DNA from: Lentzea cavernae
GTDB taxonomy: Bacteria > Actinomycetota > Actinomycetes > Mycobacteriales > Pseudonocardiaceae
Reading direction: 5' to 3'
Assembly: GCF_014653695.1 (NCBI RefSeq)
Contig: NZ_BNAR01000020.1
Location: 62,001 to 126,000 of the forward strand
Length of the DNA stretch: 64,000 nucleotides
Part shown: positions 52,839 through 61,447 of the stretch, piece by piece
How positions within the stretch are numbered: the stretch's first letter is position 1
Layout: each line of letters begins with the position of its first letter
The notes under the pieces: generated by a model
What the model was told of the DNA's origin: nothing
The model's input: only the letters and a program-made list of their open reading frames with translations
Database searches by the model: none
Program-made: the position numbers and the translations under genes

Positions 52839-53282
52839 TCAGCCCTCGTCCACCACGTCCGGGTCCAGGCCCAGGTAGTTCGCCACCTGCTCCACCAGCA
52901 CGTCGTGGACCAGGTCGGCCAGGTCGCCGCCGTCCTTCGCACGGGCCTCGAGAGGGCGGCGGTAGAGAACGATCCGGGCACGGTTGTCCGAGCCCGCGGG
53001 CAGCAGGCGCGCGAGGGGGACGTTGCCGTCCTCCACGACGCCGTCCTCGCCCTCGACCTGCACTTCCGGCACGTCGTCGACGGCCACGTCGAGTTGGGTG
53101 AGCTCGGTGCGCCAGCGGGTCTCGATCGGTTCGAGGGCCTCGATGACCAGGGCGTCGAAGCGTTCGGCCCGGGAGCGGGCCGCGGGGAGGGTGGCCGGGT
53201 ACAGGGGCCCGCGCAGGCCTCGGCCGTGCCGGTCGCGGTTGCGCCGCCGCGGCGAATTCTGCCGTTGTGAACCCCGTGCCAT
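52839..53282 (-). CDS. metallopeptidase-family (Zincin_1, Rv3259-like) protein lacking the zinc motif
   Basis: A 147-residue protein with the layout of the DUF1025/Zincin_1 family, including IVLYRRPLEARA and the C-terminal helix. Where active members have HExxH (as in HEIAHH), this one reads VEQVANYLGL: aligned by the flanking hydrophobic residues, both histidines and the glutamate are replaced. It should not be a protease of the usual kind. The first 35 residues are basic and disordered. Same position as Rv3259, divergent from the DUF3499 gene. Confidence 0.8.
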   Translation of the reverse strand: MARGSQRQNSPRRRNRDRHGRGLRGPLYPATLPAARSRAERFDALVIEALEPIETRWRTELTQLDVAVDDVPEVQVEGEDGVVEDGNVPLARLLPAGSDNRARIVLYRRPLEARAKDGGDLADLVHDVLVEQVANYLGLDPDVVDEG

Positions 53283-53375
53283 CACCACAACCGAGCAGCC
53301 TAGTTGCTGCCCCCGGCGACTAAACACAGCGTGCCTCACACACAGCCTCCCGTGGACGCGCTATCGTCCCGGATC

Positions 53376-53735
53376 GTGCGGAGCGTGAGACGGTGCTCGC
53401 GAACCGGGTGTGCTAACCCGGCTGTCGCCACGCTCACCTACGCCTATGCGGACTCCACCGCGGTCGTCGGGCCGCTTGCCACGTACTCCGAGCCACACAG
53501 TTACGACCTGTGTGAGGAGCACGCGTTGCGGCTCACGGCTCCACGTGGTTGGGAGGTCGTGAGGCATCAGGGTGAGTTCGCGGCGCCCGAGCCGACTGTG
53601 GACGACCTGACGGCGTTGGCCGAGGCCGTGAGGGAAGCTGGGCGGGCTGATGTGAGCCCGAAGCTGCCCGACGTGCCTGCGGGCTCCCACAGGCGTGGGC
53701 ACCTGCGGGTACTGCCTGATCCGCACGAGGACTGA
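53376..53735 (+). CDS. DUF3499 family protein (Rv3258c-like)
   Basis: A 119-residue actinobacterial protein with a zinc-ribbon-like start CSRTGCANPAVATLTY, then ADSTAVVGPLATYSEPHSYDLCEEHALRLTAPRGW: three to four cysteines suited to one metal. The role is unknown. Start GTG 53376; GTG 53385 would also fit. The position between the Rv3259-like gene and the phosphomannomutase gene matches M. tuberculosis. Confidence 0.85.
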   Translation: MRSVRRCSRTGCANPAVATLTYAYADSTAVVGPLATYSEPHSYDLCEEHALRLTAPRGWEVVRHQGEFAAPEPTVDDLTALAEAVREAGRADVSPKLPDVPAGSHRRGHLRVLPDPHED

Positions 53736-53819
53736 ACGACCACACGCACCACTAATCTTCTCGCCGGTAGGCTGCTCGACCAGTGGCCGTCAAGAGCGAG
53801 TTCCCTGGGAGTGTGCGGC

Positions 53820-55172
53820 GTGCGTGACCTGTCCGGCATCGTCAAGGCGTACGACATCCGCGGGGTGGTCGGCGAACAGCTGGACGCCGGCCTGGTCCGG
53901 GACTTCGGCGCCGCCTTCGCGCGCCTCGTCGGCGGGCCCACCATCGTCCTCGGCCACGACATGCGCGACTCCTCGCCCGGCCTCTCGCGCGCGTTCGCCG
54001 AGGGTGCGCAGGCGCAGGGCGTCAACGTCATCAGCATCGGCCTGGCCAGCACGGACATGCTGTACTTCGCGTCCGGCAAGCTCGACCTGCCCGGTGCCAT
54101 GTTCACCGCGAGCCACAACCCGGCGCAGTACAACGGCATCAAGATGTGCCGCGCGGGCGCGTCGCCGGTCGGCCAGGACACCGGTCTCGGCCAGATCCGC
54201 GAGGACGCCGAGAACCAGGTCCCCGACGCCGAGGGCGTCGAGCCGGGCACGTTCGAGGAGCGCGACATGCTCGTCGACTACGCGGCCTACCTGAACCAGC
54301 TGGTCGACCTGAAGAGCATCCGCCCGCTCAAGATCGTCGTGGACGCGGGCAACGGCATGGGCGGCTACACGGTGCCGCAGGTCTTCGAGGGCCTGCCCAT
54401 CGAGGTGATCCCCATGTACTTCGAGCTCGACGGCAGCTTCCCCAACCACGAGGCGAACCCGCTCGACCCGAAGAACATCGTCGACCTGCAGGCCCGCACG
54501 AAGGCCGAGGGCGCCGACGCCGGTGTCGCGTTCGACGGCGACGCGGACCGCTGCTTCGTCGTGGACGAGAACGGCGACCCGGTCAGCCCGTCCGCGATCA
54601 CCGCGCTGGTGGCCGTGCGCGAGCTCGCGAAGGACCCCGGCGGCACGGTCATCCACAACCTGATCACCTCGCACGCCGTGCCGGAGATCGTCAAGGAGCA
54701 CGGCGGCAAGCCCGTGCGCACGCGCGTCGGCCACTCGTTCATCAAGGAGGAGATGGCCAGGACCGGCGCCATCTTCGGTGGCGAGCACTCCGCGCACTAC
54801 TACTTCCGCGACTTCTGGCGTGCCGACACCGGCATGCTGGCCGCGCTGCACGTGCTGGCCGCGCTCGGCGAGCAGGACGGCCCGCTGTCCGCGCTGACCT
54901 CGGTCTACAACCGCTACGCCGCCTCCGGTGAGATCAACTCGACGGTGCAGGACCAGGCCGGCCGGATCGCCGCCATCAAGGACGCGTACGGCTCCAAGGA
55001 CGGCGTCACGATCGACGAGCTGGACGGTCTCACCGTGCAGCTGGCGGACGGGTCGTGGTTCAACCTGCGGGCCTCGAACACCGAGCCGCTGCTGCGCCTG
55101 AACGTCGAAGCCGCCACCCCCGAGGCCGTCGCCGCGCTCAGCGACGAGGTCCTCGCGATCGTGCGGGCCTGA
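53820..55172 (+). CDS. manB: phosphomannomutase/phosphoglucomutase
   Basis: A 450-residue alpha-D-phosphohexomutase that interconverts mannose-6-phosphate and mannose-1-phosphate, between manA and manC in GDP-mannose supply. It has the phosphoserine loop TASHNPAQYNGIKM near residue 98, metal loop DGDADRCFVVDENG near 240, sugar loop GEHSAHYYF and phosphate-binding RASNTEPLLRLNVEA. GTG 53820 is preferred: it starts VRDLSGIVKAYDIRG and GGGA lies about 10 bp upstream. Matches pmmA/manB (Rv3257c). Confidence 0.93.
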   Translation: MRDLSGIVKAYDIRGVVGEQLDAGLVRDFGAAFARLVGGPTIVLGHDMRDSSPGLSRAFAEGAQAQGVNVISIGLASTDMLYFASGKLDLPGAMFTASHNPAQYNGIKMCRAGASPVGQDTGLGQIREDAENQVPDAEGVEPGTFEERDMLVDYAAYLNQLVDLKSIRPLKIVVDAGNGMGGYTVPQVFEGLPIEVIPMYFELDGSFPNHEANPLDPKNIVDLQARTKAEGADAGVAFDGDADRCFVVDENGDPVSPSAITALVAVRELAKDPGGTVIHNLITSHAVPEIVKEHGGKPVRTRVGHSFIKEEMARTGAIFGGEHSAHYYFRDFWRADTGMLAALHVLAALGEQDGPLSALTSVYNRYAASGEINSTVQDQAGRIAAIKDAYGSKDGVTIDELDGLTVQLADGSWFNLRASNTEPLLRLNVEAATPEAVAALSDEVLAIVRA

Positions 55173-55184
55173 GGAGAGAACACC

Positions 55185-55385
55185 GTGGCCGTCAAGCTCG
55201 AAGAGCAGTTGCTGGAGATCCTCGCCTGCCCGTGCCCTGAGCACGCGCCGCTGCAGGTCGGGACGCCAACCGATCCGGAGGCCGACTTCCTCACGTGCAC
55301 CGCGTGCGGTCGTTCGTTCCCGGTGCGCGACGGCATCCCGGTGCTGCTGCTGGACGAGGCGGTCGAGCCGCCGCCGGCTGGGTGA
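55185..55385 (+). CDS. Trm112 family protein
   Basis: A 66-residue zinc-ribbon protein: LLEILACPCPEHAPL, then LTCTACGRSFPVRDGIPVLL, giving two cysteine pairs. In eukaryotes Trm112 activates methyltransferases; bacterial forms are small stand-alone proteins of unsettled role. It starts with GTG 12 bp after the phosphomannomutase stop, with GGAGAGAA upstream, and ends 5 bp before the SIS-like gene, so it belongs to the mannose operon. Confidence 0.88.
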   Translation: MAVKLEEQLLEILACPCPEHAPLQVGTPTDPEADFLTCTACGRSFPVRDGIPVLLLDEAVEPPPAG

Positions 55386-55390
55386 CGTAG

Positions 55391-56455
55391 GTGCTCGACG
55401 ACACGCTGCTCGACGACTCGAACCGCCTCGCCGACGCCGACACGGGTGGCTGGCTGCGCGCCGCCGCCCGTGCGGGGGCGCAGGTCCGTTCCACCGCCGA
55501 GGCCGCGGCCGAGGCGGGGGTGGAGCGGATCTTCTCCGACCGCCCGCGCGCGGTGGTGCTCATCACCCGGCCGGGCCACTCGGTCGCGGTCGCGGGCGTC
55601 GTCATGGCGTTGCTCGGCCCCGGCTGCGCGGTGCCGGTCGTGGTGGCCGACGAGGTGCCGCCGTGGGTCGGCGCCCTCGACGTGGTGCTCGCGCACACCG
55701 AGGACCCGGGTGACCGGGATCTCGCCGTGTCGATCGACAGGGCGGTCCGCCGGGGCGCCAGGACCTTGCTGACGGCGCCGGACTCCGGTCCGATCGCCGC
55801 GGCCGCCGCCGGTCGCGCCGTGCTGCTGCCGCCCCGCGTCGACGTGCCGCCGGGCTTCAGCTTCCCGCGCGCGCTCGCCGCGTGGCTGCTTGTGCTGCAC
55901 TCGCTGGGGTTGCTCAAGGCCGACGTCGAACTGATCGCGGACGAGCTCGACCGCGAGGCCGAGCGCGACCATCCGATGCACGAGTCGTTCGTGAACCCGG
56001 CGAAGTCGCTCGCGCTGCGGGTGGCCGACCGCACGCCGCTGCTGTGGGGCCTCGACGAGGTCGCCACGTCGGTCGGCGCGCACGGCGCGAACGTGCTGGC
56101 CACGTTCGCCGGGGTCGCCTGCGACGTCGCCGGGTACCAGCAGGCGATGACCCGCTCGGTCCTGCACCGCCGCGCGGTGCAGGGGACTTCGGGCGCGGAC
56201 CTCTTCGCGGACCCGGACGACGAGCCGGGCAGCGGACTCGTGCGCGTGCTGCTGCTGGCCGTGCGCCAGGGCCCGGTGGCCGACGCCGTGCGGCACGCCG
56301 CCGAGGACGCCCTGCCGGGAGCCGACGTGCTGGAGCCGGCCGTCGAGGTGGCGGGAGGCGACGCGGTCACCGCCGCGCTCCTCGCGCTCCGCTTCGAACT
56401 GGCCGCGCTGTACCTCGGGCTCGCCGCCGGAAATCTCGGCGGCAACCCGTACTGA
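55391..56455 (+). CDS. SIS-domain-like / TobH family protein (Rv3256c-like)
   Basis: A 354-residue protein with a fold like bifunctional phosphoglucose/phosphomannose isomerases but without their catalytic motifs. AVVLITRPGHSVAVAGVVMALLG and VLLPPRVDVPPGFSFPRALAAWLL fit the first SIS-like unit; VADRTPLLWGLDEVATSVGAHGANVL and the final NLGGNPY the second. M. tuberculosis Rv3256c, in the same operon position between pmm and manA, is of this kind. A regulatory or isomerase role in mannose supply is possible, unproven. Confidence 0.8.
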   Translation: MLDDTLLDDSNRLADADTGGWLRAAARAGAQVRSTAEAAAEAGVERIFSDRPRAVVLITRPGHSVAVAGVVMALLGPGCAVPVVVADEVPPWVGALDVVLAHTEDPGDRDLAVSIDRAVRRGARTLLTAPDSGPIAAAAAGRAVLLPPRVDVPPGFSFPRALAAWLLVLHSLGLLKADVELIADELDREAERDHPMHESFVNPAKSLALRVADRTPLLWGLDEVATSVGAHGANVLATFAGVACDVAGYQQAMTRSVLHRRAVQGTSGADLFADPDDEPGSGLVRVLLLAVRQGPVADAVRHAAEDALPGADVLEPAVEVAGGDAVTAALLALRFELAALYLGLAAGNLGGNPY

Positions 56456-56474
56456 TTGGGGAGCTGACTCAGAA

Positions 56475-57689
56475 GTGGACCTGCTGCACAACGCGGTGAG
56501 GCCGTACGCGTGGGGTTCACGCACGGCCATCGCCGAGCTGCTCGGGAAGGAGGTGCCCGCACCCCATCCCGAGGCCGAGCTGTGGATGGGCGCCCATCCC
56601 GGCGACCCGTCCCGCGTGCTCGGCGAGGACGGCGTCGAACGCTCGTTGCTCGACCTGCTGACCGCGAACCCGGACGGCCAGCTCGGCGATCGCGTGGCGC
56701 AGAGGTGGGGCGGCAGGCTCCCGTTCCTGATCAAGGTGCTCGCCGCCGAGGAGGCGCTGAGCCTGCAGGCGCACCCGTCCGCGTCGCAGGCGGCCGAGGG
56801 CTTCGCCGCCGAGGAGCACCGCGGTGTGCCGCTCGACTCCCCGGTGCGCAACTACAAGGACCCGGCCGCCAAGCCGGAACTGGTCTGCGCCCTGACGGAG
56901 TTCCACGCCCTGGCGGGCTTCCGCGAACCGTCGCGGACGGTGTCGTTCCTGCGCACGCTGGACGCTCCCGCTCTGGCCCCGTACACCGAGATGCTGGTCG
57001 CACAGCCGGATTCGTCGGGCCTGCGCGCGTTGTTCACGATGCTGATCACGCTGCCGCAGACGTCGCTGTCGGTGCTGCTCCCGCAGGTCCTGGACGCGTG
57101 CGTGCTGCACGTGAAGGAGCACGGCGAGTTCGACCTGGAGTGCCGCACGATCCTGGAACTGGGCGAGTCCTACCCCGGCGACGCGGGCGTGCTCGCCGCG
57201 TTGCTGCTCAACCGGATCGTGCTGCAGCCGGGCGAGGCCATCCACCTGCCCGCCGGCAACCTGCACGCGTACCTGCGGGGCACGGGCATCGAGATCCTGG
57301 CGAACTCGGACAACGTCCTGCGCTGCGGTCTCACGCCGAAGCACGTCGACGTGCCGGAACTGCTGCGCGTGCTCGACTTCACCTGCGGTGACATGGAAGT
57401 GCTGCTGGGCGAGGAGGTCCAGCCGGGCGTCCGCGTGTACCGCACGCCCGCGCCGGAGTTCGAACTGTCCAGGTTGGACCTGGCCCGCGAGGCGCGGATC
57501 GACCACGAAGGCCCGCAGATCATGATTTGCACCGGGGGCGCCGTGGTACTCACGAACGCGCGTGGTGAGGAGTTGCGGTTGGCGCGCGGTGAGTCCGTGT
57601 GGCTCCCCGCGTCCGACCCGGCGGTGACCGTCCGACCGGATGGTGTCGAATCCGCTGAACTTTTCCGCGCCACGGCCGGAACAGACTAA
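56475..57689 (+). CDS. manA: mannose-6-phosphate isomerase, class I
   Basis: A 404-residue zinc enzyme that converts fructose-6-phosphate to mannose-6-phosphate, the entry step to GDP-mannose. It has LLHNAVRPYAWGSRTAIAELLG at the start, the zinc-binding LQAHPSASQAAEGFAAEE, NYKDPAAKPELVCALTEFHALAGF, and the active-site LPAGNLHAYLRGTGIEILANSDNVLRCGLTPK. GTG 56475 lies 19 bp after the SIS-like gene. Position as Rv3255c. Confidence 0.94.
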   Translation: MDLLHNAVRPYAWGSRTAIAELLGKEVPAPHPEAELWMGAHPGDPSRVLGEDGVERSLLDLLTANPDGQLGDRVAQRWGGRLPFLIKVLAAEEALSLQAHPSASQAAEGFAAEEHRGVPLDSPVRNYKDPAAKPELVCALTEFHALAGFREPSRTVSFLRTLDAPALAPYTEMLVAQPDSSGLRALFTMLITLPQTSLSVLLPQVLDACVLHVKEHGEFDLECRTILELGESYPGDAGVLAALLLNRIVLQPGEAIHLPAGNLHAYLRGTGIEILANSDNVLRCGLTPKHVDVPELLRVLDFTCGDMEVLLGEEVQPGVRVYRTPAPEFELSRLDLAREARIDHEGPQIMICTGGAVVLTNARGEELRLARGESVWLPASDPAVTVRPDGVESAELFRATAGTD

Positions 57690-57730
57690 GGTTCGGCCGG
57701 ACAAACCGGACTGGTTGCGAGGAGACAGGC

Positions 57731-58654
57731 GTGTCAGCAGGGGGCGGGACCAAGGCGATCGTCGCGGCATTGGTGGCGAACGCCGGTATCGCGGTGGCCA
57801 AGTTCATCGGATTCTTGATCACCGGCTCGTCGTCGATGCTCGCCGAGTCGGTGCACTCGGTCGCCGACACGTCGAACCAGGGCTTGTTGCTGCTCGGCCA
57901 GAAGACGGCCCAGCGCAGGGCGACGAAGCTGCACCCGTTCGGCTTCGGCCGCGACCGGTACTTCTGGTCGTTCGTGGTGGCGCTGATGCTCTTCACGCTC
58001 GGCTCGGTGTTCGCCCTGTACGAGGGCATCCACAAGCTGCAGCACCCGGAGGACCTCTCCAGCCCGCTCGTCGCGGTCGGCATCCTCGTCGTCGCGATCG
58101 GCCTGGAGTCCTACAGCTTCTACACCGCGATCGTCGAGTCGAAGAAGATCAAGGGCGACGCCACCTGGTGGCAGTTCATCCGCAACTCCCGCACGCCGGA
58201 GCTCCCGGTCGTGCTGCTGGAGGACGCGGGCGCCCTGATCGGCCTGGTGCTGGCCCTGATCGGCGTCAGTCTCGCGACGATCACCGGCAACCCGGTCTTC
58301 GACGCGCTCGGCACGGTCGCCATCGGTGTGCTGCTGGGCGTCATCGCGATCATCCTGATCATCGAGATGAAGTCGCTGCTGATCGGTGAGGGCGCGTCCG
58401 ACAAGGACCTCGACGTCATCATCGACGAGCTGGCCGCCGGCAAGGTGCAGCGCGTCATCCACATCAAGACCCAGTACATCGGCCCCGACGAGATGCTCGT
58501 CGCGGCGAAGATCGCGCTGGAGCCGAGGTTGCCGCTCGACGAGGTGGCGCAGGCGATCAACGACGCCGAGCAGCGGGTGCGCAACAAGGTGCCGCACGCC
58601 CGGTTGATCTACTTGGAGCCGGACCTGGACCGGTCGACGGTCGCCAGCTCCTGA
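57731..58654 (+). CDS. cation diffusion facilitator (CDF) family transporter
   Basis: A 307-residue metal exporter with about five or six membrane helices. The first has the metal site AESVHSVADTSNQGLLLLG (HxxxD pattern), the fifth VVLLEDAGALIGLVLALIG (ED pattern in place of HxxxD), and the last 90 residues form the cytoplasmic domain (VQRVIHIKTQYIGPDEMLVAAKI). Probable substrates are Zn2+, Co2+, Fe2+ or Mn2+. It follows manA by 41 bp but a terminator comes after it, so it may be the last gene of the mannose unit. Confidence 0.88.
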   Translation: MSAGGGTKAIVAALVANAGIAVAKFIGFLITGSSSMLAESVHSVADTSNQGLLLLGQKTAQRRATKLHPFGFGRDRYFWSFVVALMLFTLGSVFALYEGIHKLQHPEDLSSPLVAVGILVVAIGLESYSFYTAIVESKKIKGDATWWQFIRNSRTPELPVVLLEDAGALIGLVLALIGVSLATITGNPVFDALGTVAIGVLLGVIAIILIIEMKSLLIGEGASDKDLDVIIDELAAGKVQRVIHIKTQYIGPDEMLVAAKIALEPRLPLDEVAQAINDAEQRVRNKVPHARLIYLEPDLDRSTVASS

Positions 58655-58661
58655 TCTTCAC

Positions 58662-58696
58662 CGAAGCCGCCCTGGCCACTGCCCGGGGCGGCTTCG
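58662..58696 (+). terminator. hairpin terminator after the CDF gene
   Basis: A 10-bp stem (58662-58671 with 58687-58696) and a 15-nt loop, starting 7 bp after the CDF stop. It separates the mannose/CDF unit from the amino-acid permease, which has its own ribosome site and leader. Confidence 0.7.
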
Positions 58697-58808
58697 TCGT
58701 TCCCAGGACAGAACACCGGACAAACCGCCGGTGAACAGCTATGGACGTCTCACGTGGTGGATACCTCTAGGGTGGGCCGAATCGGGTTCCATCAGGGAGG
58801 AATGCACC

Positions 58809-60344
58809 ATGCCGGGAAACGGGTTGTGGCGCACGAAGTCGATCGAGCAGTCGATCGCTGACACGGACGAGCCGGGCACCAAGCTCCGCAAGGACCTGAC
58901 GGCATGGGACCTCACGGTCTTCGGTGTCGCGGTCGTCATCGGTGCCGGCATCTTCACGCTCACCGCGAGCACCGCGGGCAACATCGCGGGGCCGTCGGTC
59001 TCGCTGTCCTTCGTCCTGGCGGCGATCGCCTGCGCGCTGGCCGCGTTGTGCTACGCCGAGTTCGCCTCGACGGTGCCGGTGGCGGGCAGCGCGTACACCT
59101 TCTCCTACGCGACGTTCGGCGAGTTCGCCGCGTGGATCATCGGGTGGGACCTGGTGCTGGAGTTCGCGGTCGGCTCGGCCGCGGTCGCCAAGGGCTGGTC
59201 GGCGTACCTGCAGACCACGTTGGGGCTCATGGGTCTCGACGTGAAGACCGAGGTCGGCGACGGCATCAAGTTCGACTGGGGCGCGGTGCTCCTGGTCGGG
59301 GTGCTCACCGTGTTGCTGGTCATCGGCACGAAGCTGAGCTCGCGGGTCAGCGCGGTCATCACGGCCATCAAGGTCGCGGTGGTGCTGCTGGTGATCGTGC
59401 TCGGCATCAGCTACATCAAGGCCGAGAACTACTCCCCGTTCATCCCGCCGGCCGCCGAAGGTGGCCCCGCGGCGCACACGGGCGTGGAGCAGTCGCTGTT
59501 CTCCCTGATCACCGGCTACTCGGGCAGCACGTACGGCGTGCTCGGCATGCTGGCGGCGGCGTCCATCGTGTTCTTCGCGTTCATCGGCTTCGACGTCGTG
59601 GCGACCACGGCGGAGGAGACCAAGAACCCGCAGAAGGCCGTGCCGCGCGGCATCCTCGGCTCGCTCGCCATCGTCACGGTGCTCTACGTCGCCGTCACAC
59701 TGGTGATCACCGGCATGGTTCCGTACAAGGAGCTCGCGACCCAGCCGGACGGCACGCGCGCGACGCTCGCGAGCGCGTTCGCGCAGAACGGGGTTGACTG
59801 GGCGGCGACGGTGATCTCGGTCGGCGCGCTCGCCGGTCTCACCACCGTCGTCATGGTGCTGATGCTCGGCCAGAGCCGCGTGCTGTTCGCGATGTCGCGC
59901 GACGGTTTGCTGCCGCGCAAGCTCGCGAAGACCGGCAGCCACGGCACGCCGACGCGCATCACGATCATCATCGGTGTGCTGGTGTCGATCGCCGCCGGCT
60001 TCTTCCCGGCGGGCAAGCTCGAAGAGATGGTGAACGTCGGCACGCTGTTCGCGTTCATCCTCGTCTCCGCGGGCGTGATGGTGCTGCGCAAGACGCGGCC
60101 CGACCTGTCGCGCGGCTTCCGCGTGCCGCTCGTGCCGTTCGTGCCGATCCTCGCGATCCTCGCCTGCCTGTGGCTGATGCTGAACCTGACCGCCCTCACG
60201 TGGATCCGGTTCCTCATCTGGATGGCGCTCGGCGTCGTCGTCTACTTCGTCTACAGCAGGCGGAACTCGGTGCTGGGCAAGCGGGGTGAGGGCGCGGTCG
60301 AGCCCGAACCGGTGGTCAAGCGAGGCGAAGAGCCGGGCCTTTAG
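58809..60344 (+). CDS. APC-superfamily amino-acid permease
   Basis: A 511-residue transporter with about twelve helices and the APC signature KLRKDLTAWDLTVFGVAVVIGAGIF at the first helix, IAGPSVSLSFVLAAIACALAALCYAEFAS, and GFDVVATTAEETKNPQKAVPRGI. It is most like cationic amino-acid transporters (Rv3253c in M. tuberculosis, at the same place). ATG 58809 is chosen because GGGAGGAATG precedes it. A MarR gene follows 25 bp later and may control it. Confidence 0.9.
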   Translation: MPGNGLWRTKSIEQSIADTDEPGTKLRKDLTAWDLTVFGVAVVIGAGIFTLTASTAGNIAGPSVSLSFVLAAIACALAALCYAEFASTVPVAGSAYTFSYATFGEFAAWIIGWDLVLEFAVGSAAVAKGWSAYLQTTLGLMGLDVKTEVGDGIKFDWGAVLLVGVLTVLLVIGTKLSSRVSAVITAIKVAVVLLVIVLGISYIKAENYSPFIPPAAEGGPAAHTGVEQSLFSLITGYSGSTYGVLGMLAAASIVFFAFIGFDVVATTAEETKNPQKAVPRGILGSLAIVTVLYVAVTLVITGMVPYKELATQPDGTRATLASAFAQNGVDWAATVISVGALAGLTTVVMVLMLGQSRVLFAMSRDGLLPRKLAKTGSHGTPTRITIIIGVLVSIAAGFFPAGKLEEMVNVGTLFAFILVSAGVMVLRKTRPDLSRGFRVPLVPFVPILAILACLWLMLNLTALTWIRFLIWMALGVVVYFVYSRRNSVLGKRGEGAVEPEPVVKRGEEPGL

Positions 60345-60369
60345 CTCTTCACCAACTAACCTGCGCACC

Positions 60370-60825
60370 ATGGACAACGCGCGGTGGCTCTCCGAAGAGG
60401 AGTCGGACGCCTGGCACCACTTCGTCCAGGCGTACCACCTCCTCGAGAGGCAGATCGAACAGCAGTTGCAGCGCGACGCGGGCCTCGGCCACGCGCAGTA
60501 CAACGTGCTGATCGTGCTGTCCGAGCAGCCGGACAACCGCATGCGCATGACCGAGCTGGCGCGCAGGGTCGTGGTGTCGAAGAGCTCGCTGACCTACCAG
60601 ATCGGCAAGCTGGAGAAGGCGGGACTCGTGCGGCGAGAGCCGCACGAGTCCGACGAGCGCGGCATCCTCGCCGTGCTCACCGACGCGGGCAAGGACATGC
60701 TGCGCACCACCGCTCCCGGCCACGTCGGGACGGTCCGCGAGTACCTGATCGACCTCTTCACGCCGGAGCAGCTCGCGCAGCTCGGGGCGTTCATGAAGGT
60801 CGTGCACGAGAAGGCGGACGACTAG
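60370..60825 (+). CDS. MarR family transcriptional regulator
   Basis: A 151-residue winged-helix regulator: GLGHAQYNVLIVLSEQPDNRMRMTELAR, VSKSSLTYQIGKLEKAGLVRREPHESDERGILAVLTDAG are the recognition helix and wing. Starts with ATG 60370 just after the permease gene. Targets and ligand are unknown; the permease is a plausible one. Its 3' end overlaps the convergent P-loop gene by 4 bp. Confidence 0.9.
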   Translation: MDNARWLSEEESDAWHHFVQAYHLLERQIEQQLQRDAGLGHAQYNVLIVLSEQPDNRMRMTELARRVVVSKSSLTYQIGKLEKAGLVRREPHESDERGILAVLTDAGKDMLRTTAPGHVGTVREYLIDLFTPEQLAQLGAFMKVVHEKADD

Positions 60826-61430
60826 GGGAGCGTCAGCAGGCCTCGCTCGTCCAGCCACGCAGCCACGTCGTCGGGCCCGTGCGTGGTCACGTCGAACTCG
60901 AAGACGGGCAGGACCGACTTCGCCGCGAGCTCGCGGAGTTGGTGCTGTTCCTCGACGAACGGCTCCAGCGAGACGTACTGCTCCGGGTTCGCGCTGATCT
61001 TCAGCCTCTCCTCCCTCGCCTCTCCGAACGTGTCCTCGGGCCGGGTGCACAGCACGATCGCGAAGTTCAGCGGCTCGAGCCGCTTCTCCAGCCAGCCGAA
61101 GTCGAACTCACGTCCCTGCCGCGCCTGGTACGCCAACGTGGACAGGTGGAACCGGTCGACGATCCACGAGTAGTAGCGCTGCAGCTCGAACATCCGCACC
61201 CACGTCTCGTAGGTCTCCATCGCGTGCGCGGTCTCCTCCGGGGCGAAGTCGATCAGCCCGCGGCCCCACGGTTCGTTGCTGAACCCGCTCCACTCCGCCG
61301 AGATCAACGGCGAGTGGTAGCGGTACCGGCGGTGGCCGACCAGACGGGGGTGCTCGTTCAACGCGAACGCCAGATCCGTCTTGCCGGTCAGCCGCGTGCC
61401 TTCGAGGATCACCTTGGGCGTGAGCTTCAT
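60822..61430 (-). CDS. P-loop nucleotide kinase-like protein
   Basis: A 202-residue protein with a Walker A loop GTRLTGKT at residues 11-18 and an otherwise kinase-like layout (YYSWIVDRFHLSTLAYQ, then NFAIVLCTRPEDTFGEAREERLKI, a lid-like region). It resembles thymidylate or deoxynucleoside kinase-like proteins but the DR[Y/F]-type motifs are not fully canonical, so the substrate is open. It begins with ATG 61430, 17 bp from the divergent MutL-like gene. Confidence 0.7.
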   Translation of the reverse strand: MKLTPKVILEGTRLTGKTDLAFALNEHPRLVGHRRYRYHSPLISAEWSGFSNEPWGRGLIDFAPEETAHAMETYETWVRMFELQRYYSWIVDRFHLSTLAYQARQGREFDFGWLEKRLEPLNFAIVLCTRPEDTFGEAREERLKISANPEQYVSLEPFVEEQHQLRELAAKSVLPVFEFDVTTHGPDDVAAWLDERGLLTLP

Positions 61431-61447
61431 GATGGCAAGCTAACCCC

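Noticed and set aside
58767-60548. A 593-codon minus-strand frame opposite the permease
   Set aside because: Asp/Arg/His-rich shadow of the permease with no motif.
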